Origin: Lachnospiraceae bacterium
Lineage (GTDB): Bacteria; Bacillota; Clostridia; Lachnospirales; Lachnospiraceae
Direction: 5' to 3'
Assembly (NCBI GenBank): GCA_017412265.1
Contig: JAFPYK010000165.1
Span: 1 to 8,062, forward strand
Length of the DNA: 8,062 nt
The notes below the pieces were generated by a model. It did no database searches. It had not been told where the DNA came from and worked only from the letters and a program-made list of their open reading frames with translations. Within the stretch, counting starts at the first letter, position 1, and each line of letters opens with the position of its first letter. A program made the translations under genes and the position numbers. Positions 1 to 4,321 of the stretch are shown here, piece by piece.

Positions 1-3
1 CAT
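1..3 (-). other. Possible start codon of a gene leaving the left edge
   Basis: The first three bases read ATG on the minus strand. An AGGAG-like Shine-Dalgarno lies about 11 bases upstream, which is somewhat long, and the strong leftward promoter at 66-94 lies before that. Together these suggest that a gene begins here and runs off the window. Only one codon is visible, so no product can be named and the start could lie further left. Confidence 0.3.
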
Positions 4-38
4 CTGCTCGGACACTCCTCACTCTTCGGGTATGTTTC

Positions 39-52
39 TGTCAATCCTGACA
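39..52. promoter_or_regulatory. Small palindrome, candidate operator of the leftward gene
   Basis: TGTCA and TGACA form a perfect inverted repeat around a 4-base centre (atcc). It sits about 7 to 20 bases downstream of the start point predicted from the leftward promoter, a typical place for a repressor site. I cannot assign the site to a regulator family. A 5-bp arm can arise by chance, so this rests mainly on position. Confidence 0.35.
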
Positions 53-65
53 CATTAACATTACT

Positions 66-119
66 ATTATACCATTTTATATGTGAAAAGTAAACAAAAA
101 TTTCTTAAAATTTTGTGTA
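66..119 (-). promoter_or_regulatory. Strong leftward sigma-A promoter with extended -10 and UP-like tract
   Basis: Read on the minus strand, a perfect TATAAT lies at 66-71, preceded by TGG, which makes an extended -10 (TGnTATAAT). A TTTACT -35 (four of six matches) is at 89-94 with a 17-base spacer. Directly upstream (about 95-119) are alternating A and T tracts resembling the UP element bound by the RNA polymerase alpha subunit. Predicted start of transcription is about 59, giving a leader of roughly 56 bases to the ATG at the window edge. It would serve a gene outside the window. Confidence 0.6.
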
Positions 120-160
120 TTTTGCCGAATATCTTCTGGATTATTCCGCCCGAAGCTCCG

Positions 161-1270
161 TCATTTTGTCAATAATTCCTTGCTCTCCACGTCAAAGAGA
201 AGAAGCTTCTGCGGATCCAGCACGACCTTGATCTTCTGTCCGGGCGCTGCGGCCGTCCGCGGGTTGACCGCGGCCACCATCCGCACGTCGTCGGACTTCA
301 GATCCAGATACGCCACCGCGCCGAGCATCTGCCGGACCAGCACCCTGGCCTTCATCCGGCTGCCCTTCATCGCCTCCGCCGTGCTCTCCGAATCATCGAT
401 GTTCTCCGGCCGGATCGCTGCGATGACCTCGCGGTCCGTGTAGCCGGCCTCCGCAAGCCTGGCCTGCGTGCCTGCGGGCAGGGCGAGCTTCGTCTTGCCG
501 AAGCAGAGTGCCAGCTCCGCCCCGTGCATCTTCAGCTTCGCCTCCCACACGTTGATCGGCGGCTGGCCGATGAGCTCCGCCGCGAACAGCGTACCCGGAT
601 GATCATAGATCTCCATCGGTGCGTCCGCCTGCACGACCCGCCCTTCATCCATGACCACGATCATCGTTCCCAGCGCCATGGCCGTCATCGGATCGTTCGT
701 GGAGCAGACGATGGTCGTATCCATCTTCTGGAAGAGCAGCGAGATCACAAAATGCATCTCCAGCTTCACCTTCTCGGGCAGATGTGCGTACGGGTCATCC
801 AGCAGAAGGACCCGCGGCCTGCCGGCCATCGCCCGCGCCAGGATCACCTTCTGCGTCTCCAGGAGCGAGAGTGCCCGCGGCTTCTTCTTGAGCAGGCCTT
901 CGATCTCGAGGAGCTCCGCCATCTCGCGCACCAGCGCAAGCCTCTCCTCCTTCGGAATCCTCTGCTGCTTCATCCGGAACGCGATATTCTCCTGCACGGT
1001 CATATCCGGCATCAGCGTGCTGTTCTCGAAGATCATCGCCACATGCCGCTCTCTGGGCTCCAGCCCGTCCACGCGCACGTCATCGATATAGATCTCGCCG
1101 GACTGCAGCTCGTCCAGCCCCGCAATCAGGCGGAGCACCGTCGACTTGCCGCTGCCGTAAGGCCCGATCAGGGATACAAACTCTTTCTTATTGATCTCCA
1201 GGTCCAGGTCCCGGATAAATGAACTGCCGTCCAGGGCGGTCTTATGCAAAGATTTCAGTCTGAGTCTCAT
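161..1270 (-). CDS. MalK/UgpC-type ABC transporter ATP-binding protein with degenerate catalytic motifs
   Basis: The 369-residue protein has the layout of the CUT1 sugar-importer ATPases (MalK/UgpC/MsmX): an ABC domain (about 1-235) and a C-terminal TOBE/OB-like regulatory domain (about 240-360, with AAIRPENI where MalK-type proteins have GIRPE). Walker A is intact (GPYGSGKST, 36-44). The other motifs deviate. The Q-loop Gln is Glu82 (FENSTL). The LSGGQ signature reads LSLLE (134-138). Walker B ends LLLDDP, so the catalytic Glu is Asp159. The D-loop reads AHLP. The switch His is Asn192 (STND). It probably binds ATP, but hydrolysis is doubtful. The frame stays open 15 codons further upstream, but that ATG lies inside the promoter -10 box; the start used here has GGGTGG upstream. 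No permease or binding-protein gene is beside it, so it may energise distant permeases, pair with a normal ATPase, or act as a regulator. Family assignment is secure; function is not. Confidence 0.85.
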   Translation of the reverse strand: MRLRLKSLHKTALDGSSFIRDLDLEINKKEFVSLIGPYGSGKSTVLRLIAGLDELQSGEIYIDDVRVDGLEPRERHVAMIFENSTLMPDMTVQENIAFRMKQQRIPKEERLALVREMAELLEIEGLLKKKPRALSLLETQKVILARAMAGRPRVLLLDDPYAHLPEKVKLEMHFVISLLFQKMDTTIVCSTNDPMTAMALGTMIVVMDEGRVVQADAPMEIYDHPGTLFAAELIGQPPINVWEAKLKMHGAELALCFGKTKLALPAGTQARLAEAGYTDREVIAAIRPENIDDSESTAEAMKGSRMKARVLVRQMLGAVAYLDLKSDDVRMVAAVNPRTAAAPGQKIKVVLDPQKLLLFDVESKELLTK

Positions 1271-1285
1271 CTCATCCACCCAATT

Positions 1286-1303
1286 TGTTACAAAAGTGTT
1301 AAC
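1286..1303. promoter_or_regulatory. TGTTA repeat near the ABC gene start point, weak operator candidate
   Basis: TGTTA occurs at 1286-1290 and again at 1297-1301, exactly 11 bases apart, about one helical turn. The same stretch can also be read as GTTA-N9-TAAC (1287-1303). It lies at roughly +4 to +21 of the predicted ABC transcript, where a repressor could act. It is short and AT-rich, so chance is a real alternative. Confidence 0.2.
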
Positions 1304-1313
1304 TACAGTCCTC

Positions 1314-1341
1314 ATTATAACATAAAGCGCCTGTTCGTCAA
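1314..1341 (-). promoter_or_regulatory. Sigma-A promoter of the ABC ATPase gene
   Basis: On the minus strand, TTGACG (1336-1341, five of six consensus bases) and a perfect TATAAT (1314-1319) are separated by 16 bases. Transcription should begin near 1307. The -10 box overlaps the first ATG of the open frame (TATAATG), so that ATG cannot be on the mRNA. This places translation at the ATG ending at 1268, with a leader of about 37 bases. Confidence 0.7.
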
Positions 1342-1346
1342 GTCTA

Positions 1347-1377
1347 TCCTGTGAAACGCATCCGGCCTTTCACAGGA
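1347..1377. repeat. Perfect 10-bp inverted repeat just upstream of the ABC promoter
   Basis: TCCTGTGAAA (1347-1356) and TTTCACAGGA (1368-1377) are exact inverted copies around an 11-base centre. Past one mismatch the pairing continues two more bases each side. Arm centres are 21 bp apart, two helical turns, so both arms face the same side of the DNA. It lies between the upstream terminator and the -35 box, at about -40 to -70. No T-run follows on either strand, so it is not an intrinsic terminator. A binding site for a dimeric regulator is the likeliest reading. Confidence 0.5.
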
Positions 1378-1380
1378 CAG

Positions 1381-1415
1381 AAAAAAACCGGAACCCGCCC
1401 GCTGGCAGGTCCCGG
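1381..1415 (-). terminator. Intrinsic terminator of the SIMPL-to-SDR gene string
   Basis: The minus-strand transcript folds into a 12-bp stem: CCGGGACCUGCC (from 1415 down to 1404), loop AGCG, then GGCGGGUUCCGG (1399-1388), with every position paired if two G-U pairs are allowed. Seven U residues follow (1387-1381). On the plus strand the same bases give A-C mismatches and no T-run, so the element works only leftward. It lies about 40 bases after the SDR stop codon. Confidence 0.9.
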
Positions 1416-1455
1416 CCTTGCATCCTCTGCGCTCACGCGCATCCGTATTCTCTCA

Positions 1456-2187
1456 TCAGATCCATCCGCCGTCCAGGCTGATCACCTGGCCGGTCAGATA
1501 GTCCTGCCCGTCCGTCAGGGCGTAGACCAGGTCCGCGACCTCCTCGGCCCGGCCCGCGCGTCCCGCGGGGATATCCTCAACCACCGCCATCACTTCCTCA
1601 TCTGTGAGGAAATGATTGATCTCGGTGTCGATGAAGCCGCAGGCCACCGCGTTGACCTGGACATTAGAAGGCGCGAGCTCCTTGGCGAGCGCCTTGGTCA
1701 TCGCATTGACCCCGCCCTTGGTGGCCGAATAGGCGACCTCGCACGAGGCGCCGACCTTCCCCCAGACCGAGGAGATATTCACGATCTTACCGGCCTTCTT
1801 CGCGACCATGCCGGGCACACACAGGGAACACAGATGAAACACCGAAGTCAGGTTCGTCTTCAGGATCCTCTCCCAGTCCGCCCCGGTCATATCGGTCAGA
1901 AGTCCCACGAAGCTGATGCCCGCGTTATTGACCAGGACGTCCACCGTGCCGAAGGCCTCTGCGGCCTCCTGCACCATTTTCCGCGCAAATGCTTCGTCCC
2001 CCGCGTCTCCCACAAACGCGAGGCACTGTGCGCCGAGCTCCTCGATCTCCTTCTTCGTCTGCATCAGCTCTTCTTCCCGCCGCAGGCAGTTGATCACCAT
2101 CCGGCAGCCCTCTGACGCGTACCGCAGTGCGATCGCCTTGCCGATCCCGCGGGACGCGCCTGTAACCAAAACCGTTCTCTCACTCAT
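1456..2187 (-). CDS. Short-chain dehydrogenase/reductase, FabG-like; possibly EF-P 5-aminopentanone reductase (YmfI type)
   Basis: This complete 243-residue classical SDR is the usual length for FabG. It has the cofactor motif TGASRGIG (9-16), NNAG (87-90), the active-site Asn112, Ser140, Tyr153 and Lys157 (YSATK), and the ending TGQVISLDGGWI. It is a cytoplasmic NAD(P)H-dependent carbonyl reductase. The segment around the active site (VGASCEVAYSATKGG, then VACGFIDTEIN) resembles, from memory, the Firmicutes YmfI group that reduces the 5-aminopentanone group on elongation factor P, more than true FabG (which usually has a Gln-Ala-Asn-Tyr type segment and VAPGFI). No other fatty-acid genes are nearby, which also argues against a housekeeping FabG. 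The start has AGAGGA a few bases upstream and overlaps the end of the terminase-like stub by 8 bases. The terminator follows 40 bases after the stop. The SDR call is firm; the YmfI call is tentative. Confidence 0.9.
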   Translation of the reverse strand: MSERTVLVTGASRGIGKAIALRYASEGCRMVINCLRREEELMQTKKEIEELGAQCLAFVGDAGDEAFARKMVQEAAEAFGTVDVLVNNAGISFVGLLTDMTGADWERILKTNLTSVFHLCSLCVPGMVAKKAGKIVNISSVWGKVGASCEVAYSATKGGVNAMTKALAKELAPSNVQVNAVACGFIDTEINHFLTDEEVMAVVEDIPAGRAGRAEEVADLVYALTDGQDYLTGQVISLDGGWI

Positions 2188-2344
2188 GGCTTTCCTCTTC
2201 TATTAGAACCATTTCTTGCCACTTTTGTGCCCTTCGTCCGGTTTTGTTGTAGATTTCCACGGCCTTAGAACCAAAAGTGAGTGCATGGGGTAAATAATGG
2301 CTCTTTGTTGGGTGTTGGTTGTCTCTTCTTGTTATTTCTGGCAT
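2180..2344 (-). pseudogene. Terminase large-subunit N-terminal fragment (phage remnant)
   Basis: The frame encodes 54 residues from an ATG preceded by AAAAAGG at 8 bases spacing; it can be extended upstream to 2434, but that part overlaps the neighbouring small gene. The stretch HYLPHALTFGSKAVEIYNK, then TGRRAQKWQEMVL, resembles the N-terminus of HK97-type phage terminase large subunits. There a conserved 'pha...G..a...y.ktGr.a..WQ' block comes just before the ATPase domain. Here the frame stops within about ten residues of WQ, so the ATPase and nuclease domains are missing. It overlaps the SDR start by 8 bases. Base composition is much poorer in G+C than the flanks. Recognition is by eye from memory of the family. 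It might still be translated as a short leader that couples to the SDR gene. Confidence 0.5.
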
Positions 2345-2357
2345 AAACTGAACCTTT

Positions 2358-2564
2358 TTAGTCTTTGAAAATATTGCCTTCCATTTCAACGAAGCCAATC
2401 CCGTTATTACATTCCGGAAGTTCTCTTGGGTCAATGTCGAAAATGAACTCTAGCGGTATCCCGTTGGGGAATGCATCGCAAGGCAATTTAACAGCATTAA
2501 TCCCGTCTCTTATTAAAGACCGCTTGTGTTCACATTGGTCACACGGGTATCCTATGCAAATCAT
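2358..2564 (-). CDS. Small cysteine-rich protein (68 aa) with a CDAFPxGIP motif, function unknown
   Basis: Cysteines at 3, 8, 11, 29 and 52 include a CDQC pair (8-11) and suggest a small metal-binding or zinc-ribbon fold. The block CDAFPNGIPLEF (29-40) followed by NNGIGF (53-58) recalls a widespread family of small uncharacterised bacterial and phage proteins with a 'C-AFP-GIP-EI ... NGI-FE' pattern. I know no established function. Three things support a real gene: the ATG overlaps the GH2 stop as ATGA; a nearly perfect ribosome binding site lies inside the end of the GH2 gene; and the motif is recognisable. Composition is AT-richer than the operon genes, and the terminase-like stub follows 13 bases after its stop, so it probably arrived with phage DNA. 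There is no signal peptide or membrane segment. Confidence 0.7.
   Translation of the reverse strand: MICIGYPCDQCEHKRSLIRDGINAVKLPCDAFPNGIPLEFIFDIDPRELPECNNGIGFVEMEGNIFKD
2406..2434 (-). promoter_or_regulatory. Candidate internal promoter for the terminase stub and SDR gene
   Basis: On the minus strand TTGACC (2429-2434) and TGTAAT (2406-2411) each match five of six consensus bases and are exactly 17 bases apart. The site lies inside the 68-codon gene and would start transcription near 2399, reading the terminase stub and the SDR gene. It could give the SDR gene expression independent of the upstream operon. AT-rich DNA produces such matches by chance. Confidence 0.35.
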
Positions 2565-4321
2565 TTTTGCTGAATCACCTCCTTCGTCTCAGAATTCACC
2601 GCTTCTTCTCCGGCACATTTCTCCATCGCCGCGTACAGCTTCGCAGAGACCGCCGCAAACTCCTCCGGCAGAATCTTCTGCACCTTCCGGTCATAGCTGA
2701 AGATCCCGTTCGTCTCATCCTCCACGTCCGACACCTGCGTATAGATCGCGGCGCAGAGCCCCGCGGGGATCATCGGAAGGACCGATTCCTCATAAAGCGC
2801 GGCGATGCCCTTCACCAGAGCCTCCCGGCTGCGGAAGGCCCCGTAGCCGTACGTCGAGGACGTGTTGTAGCAATGCCCCTCGGGCTTCCACGAATACCCG
2901 CCGAATTCCGAGAGCACGAACGGCTTCTTCGCCTTCACGGCCTTCGGCCGGCGGAAATACACGTGCCGGCTCTCCACGTCGGTCCTGCCGCCCGCGAACC
3001 ACCCGGACGCGCTGTCAATCCACCTCGAATCATCCGCCTCGCGCAGCTTCTCATACATCGCGCTGCTGTCCGACTGTCCCCAGCCTTCGTTGAAGATGGT
3101 CCAGTAACAGATGCAGGGATGCGCCTGCAGGGCGTGCACGGTCTCAAGCATCTCCCGTGCGAACTCCGCGCGCACCTCGGCGCGCCTCTCCCGCCCGCGG
3201 TCATTCATCCGCAGCAGGCCCGCCGTCGGAAGCACCGTATCCTTCAGGAAATGATACGTCCCGTTCTGGACCATATCCTGGAAGACGATCATGCCCAGCC
3301 GGTCGCATTCATAATAGAACCGCTCATCCTCGACCTTGATATGCTTGCGCAGCGTATTAAACCCGAGGCCCTTGAGCCTCCGGATCTCCTCCTCGTAGCA
3401 GTCCGGTCCCGCAGGCGTGTACAGCCCGTCGCTGTAATAGCCCTGGTCCAGCAGCCCGTGGAAGAAGTAAGGCCGCCCGTTCAGGCAGAGCCTCGCAGTC
3501 CCCGCGACCGTCTTCGTCTCAAGCGTCCGAAGCGCGAAGTAAGACTGCACCTCATCAGCCCCCGCCCGCACCGCAAACCGGTACAGATAAGGGTCCTCCG
3601 GGCTCCAGTACCTCGGATGCTCCACCGGGATATAGACGCGCTCTCCTTCAAATGTGATCTCTCTGCCGCCGAAGAGCACGCTTCCTCCCCGGATTCCCTC
3701 CAGCGTGATCTCCGCCCCGTTCCGGTCCGGCACGATCCGCAGCCCCTTCACATAAGTCTCCGGCACACTCTCCAGCCAGACCGTCTTCCAGATCCCGGAG
3801 ACCGGCGTATACCACATGCCTCCCCGGCGAAGCGTCTGCTTCCCGTAGGGATAGACCCGGTCCGCCAGGCAGTCATAGACCCGGAGCACGAATTCATTTT
3901 CACCCGCGCGCACAGCTGCGGTGACATCAAAAACGCCCTCCAGATATCCGCCCTCATGGCTTCCGCACTCGGTCCCGTTGACGAACACCGTGACCACCTG
4001 GTCCGCGGCCCCGACGTGCAGCAGGACCCTCTCGCCGAGGAAATCCTGCGGAATCGCCTCCGCGCGCCGGTACCACAGATAACTACCGTCCGGGATATCC
4101 CGGTGAACACCCGAGAGCATGCTCTGCGGAGCAAACGGGACCAGAATCGTCTCCGCAAGCTTCTCCGGCATCCGGTCCTCCGCGGTCACCCCGAACTCCC
4201 ACGTCCCGTTCAGGTTCCGGTACGAATCCCGCACCAGCTGCGGCCTGGGATAGTCCTGCCACGGGCATCCCGCGAGGCGCTCCCCGGCCTCCGTCATCAA
4301 GTCATGCAGTTTCTTCTTCAT
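2561..4321 (-). CDS. Glycoside hydrolase family 2 enzyme (beta-galactosidase/glucuronidase-like), cytoplasmic
   Basis: The 586-residue protein has the GH2 order: an N-terminal jelly-roll sugar-binding domain (about 25-185, with LNGTWEF at 37-43 and VFVNG at 112-116), an Ig-like domain (about 186-270), and a TIM barrel (about 271-560). The expected acid/base is Glu412 (FNEGWGQ) and the nucleophile Glu472 (SEFGG). It is a retaining exo-glycosidase; lack of a signal peptide implies a cytoplasmic enzyme. Length is close to beta-glucuronidase and far below LacZ. In E. coli GusA the Asn-x-Lys motif that binds the glucuronate carboxylate precedes GIFTRDRK. The matching place here (GIFSYDRK) is preceded by Glu-Thr-Asn, so glucuronide specificity is unlikely and the true substrate is open. 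Its ATG overlaps the stop of the MFS gene (ATGA), with AGGAAGTGAG as ribosome binding site. The C-terminal dozen residues may derive from the adjacent phage-like DNA. Confidence 0.9.
   Translation of the reverse strand: MKKKLHDLMTEAGERLAGCPWQDYPRPQLVRDSYRNLNGTWEFGVTAEDRMPEKLAETILVPFAPQSMLSGVHRDIPDGSYLWYRRAEAIPQDFLGERVLLHVGAADQVVTVFVNGTECGSHEGGYLEGVFDVTAAVRAGENEFVLRVYDCLADRVYPYGKQTLRRGGMWYTPVSGIWKTVWLESVPETYVKGLRIVPDRNGAEITLEGIRGGSVLFGGREITFEGERVYIPVEHPRYWSPEDPYLYRFAVRAGADEVQSYFALRTLETKTVAGTARLCLNGRPYFFHGLLDQGYYSDGLYTPAGPDCYEEEIRRLKGLGFNTLRKHIKVEDERFYYECDRLGMIVFQDMVQNGTYHFLKDTVLPTAGLLRMNDRGRERRAEVRAEFAREMLETVHALQAHPCICYWTIFNEGWGQSDSSAMYEKLREADDSRWIDSASGWFAGGRTDVESRHVYFRRPKAVKAKKPFVLSEFGGYSWKPEGHCYNTSSTYGYGAFRSREALVKGIAALYEESVLPMIPAGLCAAIYTQVSDVEDETNGIFSYDRKVQKILPEEFAAVSAKLYAAMEKCAGEEAVNSETKEVIQQK
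2572..2584 (-). promoter_or_regulatory. Near-perfect extended Shine-Dalgarno for the 68-aa gene
   Basis: AAGGAGGTGATTC on the minus strand complements almost the whole 3' end of 16S rRNA (AAGGAGGTGATC). It lies within the last codons of the GH2 gene (Lys-Glu-Val-Ile) and ends 7 bases before the ATG of the small gene. This is by far the strongest ribosome binding site in the window, and it decides the start at 2564. Confidence 0.75.

Larger units (their letters stand above)
2190..2600. mobile_element. AT-rich phage-derived scar between the GH2 and SDR genes
   Basis: This interval stands out in composition: lines 2221-2280 and 2281-2340 have 27 and 25 G+C of 60, against 38 of 60 in a sampled line of the GH2 gene. 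It carries a small cysteine-rich gene and a terminase-like stub in the same order and strand as the operon. The right border may include the last dozen codons of the GH2 gene; the left border is close to the SDR ribosome binding site. I see no transposase, integrase, terminal inverted repeats or convincing attachment-site duplication. Ends are approximate. Confidence 0.4.

Noticed and set aside
95..115. AT-only hairpin (AAAATTT with AAATTTT) after the ABC gene as a terminator
   Set aside because: All-AU stem of about 7 bp is too weak for an intrinsic terminator; better explained as the UP-like tract of the left promoter. No convincing terminator for the ABC gene is seen.
1347..1377. The palindrome as a CRP or Rex site
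   Set aside because: TGTGA and TCACA are separated by 15 bases instead of 6 for CRP, and the Rex consensus needs contiguous arms of a different spacing.
1351..2115. A 254-codon plus-strand open frame opposite the SDR gene
   Set aside because: Begins inside the inverted repeat and terminator region, low-complexity His/Arg/Asp content; the SDR gene on the minus strand explains it.
2203..2279. Direct repeat TTAGAACCA (2203-2211, 2265-2273) and inverted CACTTTTG/CAAAAGTG (2220-2227, 2272-2279) as ends of an element
   Set aside because: Short, AT-rich, inside the terminase-like frame, and not at the edges of the compositional block; no target duplication fits them.
2180..2434. Full 84-codon reading of the terminase-like frame
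   Set aside because: The first 30 codons overlap the small cysteine-rich gene in another frame and show no family resemblance; the ATG at 2344 with AAAAAGG upstream is the better start.
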